Origin: Helichrysum umbraculigerum
Lineage: Eukaryota > Streptophyta > Magnoliopsida > Asterales > Asteraceae
DNA length: 64,000 bases
NCBI GenBank assembly: GCA_949592205.1
Contig: CATIUR010000004.1
Location: 88,338,337-88,402,336, forward strand
Direction: 5' to 3'
In this document: piece by piece, positions 54,377 to 64,000 of the stretch
Numbering within the stretch: the first letter of the stretch is position 1
How the letters are laid out: every line of letters begins with the position of its first letter
The notes under the pieces: model-generated
The model's input: only the letters and a program-made list of their open reading frames with translations
Told to the model about the DNA's origin: nothing
Databases searched by the model: none
Translations under genes and position numbers: made by a program

Positions 54377-55193
54377 TGGGGGTGTTGTCAGTGACGTAGT
54401 CGATTTGGTTGTAGGAGCGGACGGATGTACAACAGTTTCAGACTGGATTACAAGTAATCCCTGTTATCTTATGAGAGTATGTAAAAACATGATCACTGTT
54501 TTTGAATAAAGATTTTGAGAACACATCAGGTTTGATCATAAAGATTTGGATAATAATTTACCCCTGTTTACTTCAGTGATCAGTATCTTCACATACTCTA
54601 TTTTTGGGATGAAAAAAAAAAATTTTTAAAACTGTAATGACAAAATCCTTACCAACTGAAGAAGTTTGAGGATTTTCAGTGGAGTATGATAATGTTTTGA
54701 AGAAATTGATTTCGTCGTTACAGAAAGCAAAAAGATTTTGTATATTGTTTATTTTGAAAGGTTTTTATGGAAATCAAGAGGACGTTTGGATTGAGATGAG
54801 TTTAAGTGGCTTGATTTATAGAGGCCCTCTTGATTATCATGTGGATAAAAATGGGTTAACGTGGTTGATGGTGGTGGTGAGTATAGGTGGTATAGAGGTG
54901 ATGATTGATGGTGGTAAGTGGTATAGGGGTGATGATTATGAAGACTGGTGGTATTAATGGTGATAGGAGAGGTGTGCCAGAAAAATACACTGACGTAAGA
55001 GAGAGAGAGTGTCAGATAATACGACTTTTCCGTTACACCACAACCCATAAATGATTTTTGTAATTTTAATAGCACCATTAAGTGATATCTTCAGAGAGAA
55101 AGAGTTACTGAAGATATCTAATCAATTTCTTGATTTACCACCCAAAAGAAATATAACAATAATAAGATAATAAATTTAATTGTTTATCTTGTT

Positions 55194-55258
55194 GTGACTA
55201 TTTTATAATGACTTAATCACAACTTAGAATACTGATTGAGTCATTGTGAAATAGTTAC
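55194..55258 (+). repeat. 25-bp stem hairpin with loop ACAACTTAGAATACT
   Basis: Arms 55194-55218 and 55234-55258 flank a 15-base loop (55219-55233). Of 25 positions, 21 are Watson-Crick; the four others would be G-U pairs in a plus-strand RNA. Confidence 0.8.
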
Positions 55259-55387
55259 AGTTTTGATATAAATTTAACTTATTAACTCACTATTGTTATA
55301 TTGAATTTTTTTTTTTTTTATTAAGAAGAACATGAATATAGATTATGTCTTATGTTAAATGTATAACATATTTCTATATTACACCTC

Positions 55388-55426
55388 ACTGATCTAGTTA
55401 CAACTTAGAATACTAACTAGATCAGT
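55388..55426 (+). repeat. 12-bp stem hairpin with the same loop ACAACTTAGAATACT
   Basis: Arms ACTGATCTAGTT (55388-55399) and AACTAGATCAGT (55415-55426) are perfectly complementary and enclose the identical 15-base loop found at 55219-55233. The stem sequence differs from that hairpin. Confidence 0.85.
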
Positions 55427-55670
55427 TAGAGATATCATAGAGCAATGCTACAAACCTATTATTGAGACATAAGAAAATATTCATGAGTCTTTGTAAGAAT
55501 ATAACGTTAGAAGATCACATTAAGCAGGGTATTAATCTTGCTGATTGGTTCAGTAAGGATTAAAACATCAGTGTATATGGTCAACTGAAATTATACTTTT
55601 ACAAAGACAATTTTATTTAAAACATTTATAAATTTAAACGACAATAAATAAATAAACTCAAAGAGTTCAT

Positions 55671-56580
55671 TTATTCATTGAAGTTTAACATACCAAGTTC
55701 GCTGATAAGAAAATTAAATCTTTTCTCATCCAGAGGTTTTGTAAACAAATCAGCGAGTTGGTAATCAGTTGGGATAAAATGCAATTCAATATCACCTTTC
55801 ATCACATGGTCCCTGATGAAATGATATCGGACATCAATGTGCTTTGTCCTTGAGTACATTACTGGATTGTTGGCAATGGCTATAGCACTTTGACTATCAC
55901 AGTAGATTGGTATCTCACTGAAGTCAAAGCCATAGTCAACGAGCTGATTTCTCATCCAGAGAATTTGAGCAGTACAGGCACTGGCAGCAACATATTCAGC
56001 TTCAGCAGTTGAAGTTGAGACTGAGTTTTGTTTCTTGCTGGACCAGCTTACTAGCTTTTCTCCAAGAAATTGACAGCTACCAGATGTACTTTTTCTATCC
56101 AGTTTGCATCCAGCATGATCAGAATTAGAGTATCCTTTCAGGGAGAAATCTGAACCAGATGGGTACCAGAGACCAAGATTTGGTGTACCCTTCAGATATC
56201 TGAATATCCTTTTGACAGCGAGCAAATGTGATTCTTTAGGATCAGCTTGATACCTAGCACAAAGACATGTAGCAAACATAATATCTGGTCTACTAGCAGT
56301 TAGATACAGCAGCGACCCAATCATTCCTCTGTAAGCAGTAATGTTTACAGATTTACCATCAGGATCAGCATGTAGCTTTACTGCAGGTGACATGGGTGTA
56401 GCAAGGGTTGAGCAATTAGCAAATTCAAATTTCTTTAACAGATCTTTAACATATTTTCCTTGACTTATAAAAATTCCAGTTTTGGTTTGTTTTATTTGCA
56501 GACCAAGGAAAAATGTTAATTCACCCATCATGCTCATCTCATAACTTTTGGTCATGAGATCAGAGAATTCCTTGCACATG
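55671..56580 (-). pseudogene. Copia (SIRE-type) reverse transcriptase/RNase H, C-terminal part
   Basis: About 303 codons of Pol are kept. They start inside reverse transcriptase (the MGELTFFLGLQIKQ block near the left end), continue through YRGMIGSLLYLTASRPDI and end in RNase H with the CKLDRKSTSG, SKKQNSVSTSTAEAEYVA, PIYCDSQSAI and RTKHIDVRYHFIRD motifs, then a normal stop. The frame is undamaged, but the gene is cut at 56581 by the terminus of another LTR, so the N-terminal Gag, protease, integrase and polymerase core are missing here. The first residues of the open frame (to 56588) come from the inserted LTR. Confidence 0.88.
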
Positions 56581-57367
56581 TGTGACACCCGTCAAAATTA
56601 GGACCATTAATTAGGGCCTAATCAAGTTTTAATACATGTAATTTGTTCTGTGTTAGGCTAATTGATGTATCAATTAATATATATTGTTGAATATATACAA
56701 GTATGCGATTTGATTAAATCGTACAAGGTTCAAATCGAATGTAATTCGGTTCAATTAATTATGGACGTTGGTGAACAATTTTATTAAATAATATAATATT
56801 ATTTAATAACACAGTTATATCCAAAATATTACTTTTATAATATTTCGTATCCATTTCGTATCGTGCAAATAAAATTTACGCAATTGACATATAAACGCAC
56901 AAACAAAACGAAACAATTTAAGTTATATTATGTAACTCAAATATTAAGTATTTGGCTAAATACTTCAATGAAAATGTTAGATAATTATTCATATTTTAAA
57001 ATGTACATTTAAATGCGTATTAAAATAATTAAACGTTTAAACGACCGGGAAAATGAGCATCGCACGGAGCGCAAACACAGGGGCGAAAAGTTTGGGACAC
57101 ACCCACATGGGGTGGGCCCCACTAACCGGCCAAAGGAGAAGAGGAAAACCCCCACCTCCTCCTTTCTTTCTTCATTTCATCATTTCCTTCTCTCGCTCTC
57201 TTTTCTTCTTTTCTCTCCAAATAACCAAACCATTCCACCACCTTAAATCTCAAAATAACACCACGAAACGACCTCGAATCATCAAGATTTTTGGAGAAAA
57301 GGAACCACCTCAACACGATCTACAACCCTATCTTTTCAGAATTTCATTTCGACACCGCGTAAGTTTC
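56581..57367 (+). mobile_element. Inverted partial LTR (U3 start) of a Tekay-like element
   Basis: It begins with an exact LTR terminus, TGTGACACCCGTC, inserted into the SIRE pol gene after CACATG. Its 787 bp are the reverse complement of 59146-59930, with roughly 1% differences by eye. The similarity stops at GTAAGTTTC (57367), where the sequence changes to the antisense LTR of the element to the right. Confidence 0.85.
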
Positions 57368-59930
57368 AAAGTTTACATCAAAATATAGTTACATTAGCTC
57401 TATTGAAATTGAGAGATTTAAGTACACAATTTATCTATACAAAATATACTAATGCAGCTAAATCTCTATTTGTTTGCATGCTGACTCGAGCTAATTGATC
57501 CTGATTGAGCAATCCAACCTACTGCTGGTTACCTGTGATACATGCTAAAATGGGTCAACGAAACGCTGGTGAGCTCACAGGTTTGTATGTCAACACATAT
57601 TTGTATGAACCGCAAGATTTATAATTGAATTTAAAATGCAATTAAGCAAAATAAAAGTTATACAGTCATGAGCACATAGTCTGAGCTTAACTTGAGTTGT
57701 CAGGTCCAATTAAGGAACCCAACTGAGGTTGCCTCCTACGAATGCCTAATCAACACTCGTCTTCCCAAATGCTAATACATCCGTTTGACCAGTTAGTGCG
57801 TGCTAACCCGGATGAGGATTGTCAATCCTATATGATATCATATACTAACATTCACGCTACTACGTATTACCAAACTATGCTATGGAGGGCTTTAAATTGA
57901 TTAGCTTGAAACTCATGTAGTATTTGATTTGATTTGTACTTGCGTTCAACTTGTAAAACAAAACGAGCAATAATATCACACCCCTGATTGAAAAGCAGTA
58001 AAATAGGGGCCATGAGACTCACCTGAGCCTTGAGTGTTTATCGAAATAACTTGAATTGGTTAGCTGTGAATTGATGTCCGAAGACTTGTAACCTGAGGGC
58101 GTCCAATACGCGCGATGGTTATTAATTGAATAGGTATCTTAAAAGACTACCTTTGTAGTTGTTCATTCAACTATAATGTCCAAATTATCCCCATTTGGTT
58201 GATTGACCTGTCCAAATTACTATGATTTGGTTGATTAACTTGCGTTTAGAAAGTATGTACGGCCCGTTGGTGATTGTTTGTAATAATAATTTTCAACATT
58301 ATTATTTTGATTTTGAAGTGTTGTACTAAAAAAAATGTTTACAAACTTTTAGGTGACGGGGGTCCGGGGGCAGCTCCCCTGGTTAGCGGGGTTCCAGGGG
58401 TGGCAACCCCTGGCGGGGTCCAAGGGCTGGCCCCTGGTTGGGGTCGAGATGCCAAGTCAGCTCGAAAATTTTTTATTTCTATTAAATTGCTTTGGTGAAA
58501 AACGCATCTGGACTTGAATTTGGGTGAAATCAAGTGTTAAAATTTAGGTCTCGACACTTAGTAAAAATGAGTTGTAAACATTCTGTGTTTAGCGTCACTT
58601 ATAGCGACACTCAAGGGTTTAGGCGACACTTAGGAAGTGTCGCATGAAATGACGGATTCTGATGAATGGTGTCACTTGTACAAGTGATGCATAGAGGGCG
58701 ACACTTAAGGAAGTGTCGGTTGTAAGTGTCGGTACCAGTGTCATGAGTCACTAAGGTTAGTGACGGGTGAAATAAGTTCTCGATTGTAGGCGTCACTTAA
58801 ACAAGTGACGCTATAAGTGTCGGTTCATAGTGACGGTTATTGAATTTGCGACACTTAGGCAAGTGTCGGGAAAAAGGGGTTTTATGCGGCACTTAGGCAA
58901 GTGATGTAAAATTAGGGCTTTTAGCGACACTCAATGCGTCACTTAAGTGACGCACGAAGTGACGCTATACTGCAGTCGTCGTTGCGACACTTAAAGCTGT
59001 TGACGGATTTTTGAGCCAAAAACTAGTTTTCCGACCATAGTTTGGTCCGATCCTTTTACCCAACCCATATAAGGACATTTTAAGCTTATATAAACAACTT
59101 TTATGTAAAAATAAACGAAATCGAAGAGTTTTGGGTTTTTTGTCGGAAACTTACGCGGTGTCGAAATGAAATTCTGAAAAGATAGGGTTGTAGATCGTGT
59201 TGAGGTGGTTCCTTTTCTCCAAAAATCTTGATGATTCGAGGTCGTTTCGTGGTGTTATTTTGAGATTTAAGGTGGTGGAATGGTTTGGTTATTTGGAGAG
59301 AAAAGAAGAAAAGAGAGAGAGAAGGAAATAATGAAATGAAGAAAGAAAGGAGGAGGTGGGGGTTTTCCCCTTCTCCTTTGGTCGGTTAGTGGGGCCCACC
59401 CCATGTGGGTGTGTCCCAAACTTTTCGCCCCTGTGTTTGCGCTCCGTGCGATGCTCATTTTCCTGGTCGTTTAAACGTTTAATTATTTTAATACGCATTT
59501 AAATGTACATTTTAAAATATGAATAATTATCTAACATTTTCATTGAAGTATTTAGCCAAATACTTAATATTTGAGTTACATAATATAACTTAAATTGTTT
59601 CGTTTTGTTTGTGCGTTTATATGTCAATTGCGTAAATTTTATTTGCACGATACGAAATGGATACGAAATATTATAAAAGTAATATTTTGGATATAACTGT
59701 GTTATTTAATAATATTATATTATTTAATAAAATTGTTCACCAACGTCCGTAATTAATTGAACCGAATTACATTCGATTTGAACCTTGTACGATTTAATCA
59801 AATCGCATACTTGTATATATTCAACAATATATATTAATTGATACATCAATTAGCCTAACACAGAACTAATTACATGTATTAAAACTTTATTAGGCCCTAA
59901 TTAATGGTCCTAATTTTGACGGGTGTCACA
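57368..59930 (-). mobile_element. 3' LTR of third Tekay-like element, lacking its last ~130 bp
   Basis: Minus-strand start TGTGACACCCGTC at 59930. It aligns with the dimer LTR throughout (TGCTGACTCGAGCTAA, GTGAGCTCACAGGTTTG, CACGAATGCCTAA-like, CTGGACTTGAATTTGGGTG), but on the left it begins at the equivalent of LTR position about 130; the expected GGGGGTGTTACA end is absent and replaced by the inverted piece 56581-57367. It contains an expanded CCCCTGG/GGGGTC block (58353-58446) and its own inverted-repeat array (58623-58953). Confidence 0.8.
58623..58953. repeat. Inverted-repeat array in the third element's LTR
   Basis: Same organisation as the dimer LTR array: GCGACACT..AGTGTCGC, CGACACTT..AAGTGTCG, GCGTCACTT..AAGTGACGC and the 18-bp palindrome GCGTCACTTAAGTGACGC. 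Several stems have changed: one unit reads GCGACACTTAGGCAAGTGTCG where the dimer has GCGTCACTTAGGTAGTGACG, so both arms changed together. Confidence 0.75.
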
Positions 59931-59943
59931 TTCTCCCCCTGTT
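59931..59943 (-). promoter_or_regulatory. Polypurine tract of the third element
   Basis: AACAGGGGGAGAA on the minus strand, identical to the dimer's tract, abutting the LTR at 59930. Confidence 0.8.
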
Positions 59944-59964
59944 AGAAGAATTTCGTCCCGAAAT

Positions 59965-62900
59965 TTAGCTTGAAGTCGTGTTTGAGGTAGCATCAGCGAA
60001 TAACTGAGGATACTTGAGTTTCATCTGGTCCTCCCGTTCCCAGGTGAATTCCGGACCACGCCGCGAATTCCACCTGACTTTGACAATGGGAATACGACTT
60101 TGTTTGAGTTGTTTGACCTCATGGTCCATGATTTCGGCGGGTTCTTCAACAAAGTGAAGCTTGTCGTCAACCCGAATTTCATCGAGTGGAATGATAAGTG
60201 TCTCATCAGACAGACACTTCTTCAAGTTTGAAATGTGAAAAGTGGGATGCACGCTGCTGAGCTCGGCTGGCAGCTGCAATCGATATGCCACTGGACCTAT
60301 CCTTTCGAGGATCTCAAAAGGTCCAATGTATCTTGGGTTTAGTTTACCGCGTTTGCCGAAACGAATGACACCTTTCCAAGGTGAAACTTTGAGTAGTACC
60401 CGATCCCCAACTTGGAACTCGAGTGGTTTGCGTCTCACGTCAGCATAACTTTTCTGACGATCACGTGCGGCTTTGAGTTTGTTTTGAATCTCGAAGATTT
60501 TCTCGGTTGTTTAGTGAATGATTTCTAGACCCGTGAGTTGGCTATCCCCAACTTGGGTCCAACAGATAGGTGATCGGCACTTACGACCGTACAGTGCCTC
60601 GAATGGTGCAGCTCCTATACTGGTATGGTAGCTGTTGTTGTACGAAAATTCGCACAATGGTAGGTGTTGTTCCCAGTTTACACCGAAGTCAACTACGCAG
60701 GCCCGTAGCATGTCTTCCAGTGTTTGAATTGTTCGTTCACTTTGGCCGTCGGTTTGAGGATGGTATGCGGTACTCATATCGAGACGGGTACCTAATGATT
60801 TTTGAAGTGACCGCCAAAATTGAGATGTGAAACGACTATCCCTGTCGGAGATAATCGAGATTGGAACACCGTGTCGGGTTACGATTTCTTTCAGATAAAT
60901 TCGGGTAAGGCGTTCCATTTTGTCGGTTTCTATGATCGCCAGGAAGTGAGCAGACTTGGTGAGACGGTCGACGATCACCCAAATGGTATCGCAACTGCTC
61001 GATGACTTTGGTAGCTTGGTTATGAAATCCATGGCGATTTGTTCCCATTTCCATTCAGGAATGTCGGGTTGTTGAAGCAAACCCGAAGGTTTTTGATACT
61101 CGGCTTTGACTTTTGAGCAAGTAAGGCGCTTGCTAACATAGATGGCGATCTCGGCTTTCATGTTCGGCCACCAATAGAAATCCTTGATACCGTGATACAT
61201 TTTATCGGATCCCGGATGAATAGAGTATTTTGACTTGTGAGCTTCATCCATCACCAAGTCTCGCAGGTTCCCAAAACTAGGCAACCAGATTCGATTTGAG
61301 AAATACCTAATTCCATTAGGCTTGATTTCGAATTGTTTCTCCATGCCTCGCAAGGCTTCGTTTTTGATGTTATCGGGTTTCGAGGCTTCGAGTTGAGCAG
61401 CGAGAATCTGAAGGTTTAGATCATTGTGAATAGTCATACTGAGGGCTCGGACTCGAAGTGGTTTCGATCGTTCCTTTCGACTGAGGGCATCGGCAACAAC
61501 ATTTGCCTTCCCTGGATGGTATTTGATTTCGCAGTCGTAATCGGTAAGCAACTCGACCCAGCGACGTTGCCTCATGTTAAGATCCTTTTGATCGAATATG
61601 TGTTGGAGACTTTTGTGGTCGGTGAAGATTGTGCACTTAGTGCCGTAAAGATAATGTCTACAGATTTTGAGAGCAAAAACGACTGCTCCAAGTTCGAGGT
61701 CATGCGTAGTGTAGTTCTTTTCGTGGATTTTGAGTTGTCGTGAAGCGTAAGCAATAACCTTGTCTCGTTGCATCAACACACAACCGAGACCCTGATGTGA
61801 AGCATCGCAGTATACCACGAAGTCATCGGTGCCTTCGGGTAATGATAAGATTGGAGCACTGCAAAGCTTTTGTTTCAGAAGTTGAAATGCTGACTCTTGT
61901 TTTTCAGTCCAGTCGAACTTTTTGTCTTTCTGAGTCAGTGTCGTGAGTGGCAAGGCTATTTTTGAGAAGTTCTCGATGAATCGTCGATAGTAGCCGGCCA
62001 GTCCTAAAAACTGCCGTACTTCTGTTGGAGTTGTCGGCGATTGCCAATTTTTGATAGCCTCGATTTTTGAAGGATCTACATGAATTCCTTGATTATCGAT
62101 AACATGTCCAAGGAATTGAACGGTTTGTATCCAGAACTCACACTTGGAGAATTTGGCGTAAAGCTCCTCATGTCTAAGTAGTTTTAGTATGGTTTTGAGA
62201 TGTTGCGCGTGTTCTTGTTCGTTTCGTGAATATATGAGTATGTCGTCGATGAACACGATGACAAACTTGTCGAGGTAAGGTTTGTACACTCGATTCATAA
62301 GGTCCATGAATACAGCCGGTGCGTTGGTTAGACTGAATGGCATCACCTGAAATTCGTAATGCCCATAACGGGTTCTGAAAGCAGTTTTCGGGATATCGGT
62401 GTCGCGAACACGTAGTTGATGATAACCTGACCGTAGGTCGATCTTTGAATAAAAACTCGATCCTTGAAGCTGGTCAAACAGGTCATCGATGCGCGGGAGT
62501 GGATATCGATTCTTGACGGTTAACTTGTTCAACTCTCGATAGTCGATACACATTCGAAATGAACCGTCTTTCTTCTTGACAAATAGAACCGGAGCTCCCC
62601 AAGGTGAGGAACTCGGCCTAATGAATCCTCTTTCCAGGAGTTCCTGTAATTGGGTGGACAACTCCTGAAGTTCGGATGGGGCTAAACGGTATGGTGCTCG
62701 GGCCACAGGTACAGCACCTGGCACGAGATCGATTGAGAAATCAACCTGTCTCATTGGTGGTAGACCAGGCAGTTCTTCGGGAAAGACTTCTGGAAAGTCT
62801 CGTACGATTGGCACATCCTCAAGTCGCTTCTCCTCCGACTTTTTCTCCATGATGTGCGCGAGGATTGTTGGATAACCCTTCCTCAGAAATTTCTGGTTTT

Positions 62901-63572
62901 CAAGCAGGATATGATATTGAGTCTCGTCCCACCGGTCTCCCCCTGTATGACCAAGGTTCTACCGGTGGCAAGAGGGATTCGAACGACCTTTTCGTAGCAG
63001 ACGATTTCAGCGCGGTGCTTGGACAACCAGTCCATACCAATAATGACGTCAAAACTTCAGATTTCGACAGGCATAAGATCGATTGAGAAGGTTTCGTCGG
63101 CTAGGTTTAAAGTGCAATTAGGTATCACACTATCGGTTTCTATGAGTTTACCAATTGCAAGTTCTACGGTATACTTAACATCTAAGGCAACGGGGGTGAT
63201 GTCAAGTAGTGGATAAAACTCGTCAGAAATAAAGCTCCTATCGGCACCAGTATCAAACAGAACAGAAGAAGTTAAGTTGTTGAGGAGGAACATACCCGTG
63301 ACCACATTCGGGTCTTGACGGGCATCCCCGGAGTTGAGTACGAATGCTCTGCCCTTTGCATTGTTGTTGTTGTTCTTCCGTTTAGGACACGCATCTCTGA
63401 AGTGTCCAGTCTCTCCACATCCATAACATGATTTGGGTTGTTGGGTGTTGTTGTTGGGTTTGGGAGCTCTGCAATCCTTAGAGGAATGCCCGTACTTCCT
63501 GCAGTTGTTGCAGGGAGACTTGCATGGACCCTGGTGGTGGTAGTTGCATTTGGAACAGTATGGTCTATCCCC
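59965..63572 (-). pseudogene. Decayed Gag-Pol of the third Tekay-like element, 5' part cut off
   Basis: It aligns with the dimer Gag-Pol from the zinc knuckles (CSKCNYHHQGPC, CNNCRKYGHSSKDC, CYGCGETGHFRDAC near 63380-63565) through protease (DTGAD), reverse transcriptase (FIDD kept), RNase H, integrase and the chromodomain-like end. Damage: TGA at 63057-63059 where the dimer has GGA (Gly); a one-base deletion near 62885; TAA at 60511-60513 between integrase and the C-terminal domain. The first Cys of the integrase HHCC site is Arg (SKRLTC versus SKCLTC). The upstream Gag is cut off at 63573 by another LTR. Confidence 0.9.
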
Positions 63573-64000
63573 TGTAACACCCCCAAATTCGTCTGTTTTG
63601 TTTAGCGGAATCATTTTAGTTTATGTACGGGGGTGCCACAATAACAAAGCATGCATACGTATCAGAGCATATGATTACAACAGAACAATATATATTAAGA
63701 TGCCAAAAGTATTAATTACAAAATTTACGATTCATCGAATCGTACAAGTTAAAAGTAATAAGTTTATAAAAGTAGATTTCTGGAATATGACTTAAGCAGT
63801 TTCAGTTATACTAAAGAAATCCATATGTTTCCAAAAAGTTGGCATCCTAAACTTCACGGGTCGCCTAATTCTCCATGTGTGTTGGCGATTCTTACATGCG
63901 CAGCTAATTCCCTGAAAAACATAGTAAAAGTCAACAACGAGGTTGAGTGAATCCACAGGTTTTATGTTTGCAATCGTTAAATCTAGTTTGTAATCACAGT
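63573..64000 (-). mobile_element. Start of a fourth related LTR, running off the window
   Basis: TGTAACACCCCCAAATTC inside the zinc-knuckle region of the third element, preceded by TCCCC (63568-63572), the probable 5-bp target site. The sequence follows the minus-strand Tekay-type LTR pattern in diverged form (TAGCGGAATC, GGGGGTGCCAC, then GTGAATCCACAGGTTTTA at the place of GTGAGCTCACAGGTTTGA). The rest of the element and its right TSD are outside the window. Confidence 0.65.

Larger units (their letters stand above)
54480..55670 (-). other. SIRE spacer between pol and the env-position ORF
   Basis: AT-rich, with an A-run near 54611 and a T-run near 55307. Open frames here (for example 54679-54957 plus) are low-complexity GGTGGT/ATGATG sequence and not supported. 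It contains two hairpins with one shared loop, listed separately. Confidence 0.45.
51886..56580 (-). mobile_element. SIRE-type Ty1/copia element, 3' part
   Basis: Right to left in sense order: C-terminal reverse transcriptase/RNase H (56580-55671), about 1.2 kb of spacer, an ORF in env-like position (about 54480-53456), a repeat-bearing tail, a polypurine tract (52902-52911) and the 3' LTR (52901-51886). A long region between pol and the LTR with an extra ORF is characteristic of the SIRE/Maximus lineage. The 5' part is separated by the insertion at 56581 and is not seen in the window. Confidence 0.8.

Noticed and set aside
54679..54957. 92-codon plus-strand ORF
   Set aside because: Low-complexity GGTGGT/GATGAT sequence, opposite to the SIRE orientation, no similarity; its antisense frame is equally open.
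57013..57388. Plus-strand ORFs of 77 and 111 codons in the inverted LTR piece, and their minus-strand twins near 59267-59498
   Set aside because: Both lie in the inverted-repeat LTR copies, are CT-rich leader sequence, and have no protein similarity.

Overview
The window reads as plant nuclear DNA from a repeat-rich genome. The retroelement proteins are close to what I recognise from Asteraceae (daisy family) Ty3/gypsy and SIRE-type copia elements; that family-level placement is inference from familiarity, not a search. Only one convincing host gene is visible: an intronless C2H2 zinc-finger transcription factor at 18872-19498 (+). Nearly everything else is transposon or unassigned AT-rich DNA.

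Layout. 1-~5980: 3' end of an Athila-like Ty3/gypsy element (3'-most ORF, long non-coding tail, polypurine tract, 3' LTR). ~6015-6314: end fragment of another gypsy LTR. 6316-8400: diverged tandem duplication of non-coding DNA. ~9422-10110: GAGCT-rich minisatellite. 11185-13107: LTR-like and CACTA-like remnants, a 50-bp duplication and a tRNA-type SINE with 15-bp target-site duplications (TSDs). 16160-17060: MITE-like DNA. 18672-19498: zinc-finger gene with a TATA box and a duplicated 37-bp block upstream. 19819-22798: a cluster of small DNA transposons (Stowaway-like end, a Mutator-like foldback with 10-bp TSD, a Harbinger-like MITE with TAA TSD, and a second foldback whose loop is telomere-like repeat). 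23474-23758: broken Helitron helicase fragment.

23807-51880 is the centrepiece: a Tekay/Del-type chromovirus on the minus strand in the arrangement LTR-internal-LTR-internal-LTR (three 2641-bp LTRs and two 5582-bp internal regions), bounded as a whole by one TTTAG TSD. Each internal region carries a 163-aa coiled-coil ORF upstream of gag-pol. The left gag-pol is open (1479 aa); the right one has a single in-frame stop. The middle LTR is split by an intact, very young second Tekay-like element (33432-42413, plus strand, 1558-aa Gag-Pol, CTCAT TSD). LTRs of both families contain arrays of short perfect inverted repeats.

51886-56580: 3' part of a SIRE-type copia element (minus strand), cut at 56581 by a third Tekay-like element whose left end is abnormal: a 787-bp LTR piece lies inverted against the element's own LTR. 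The internal region of that element (59931-63572) is a decayed gag-pol, itself cut at 63573 by the start of a fourth related LTR that runs off the window. Nesting order inferred: the SIRE and the third element are older, the dimer is young (about 0.1-0.35% LTR difference by eye) and the inserted element is youngest.
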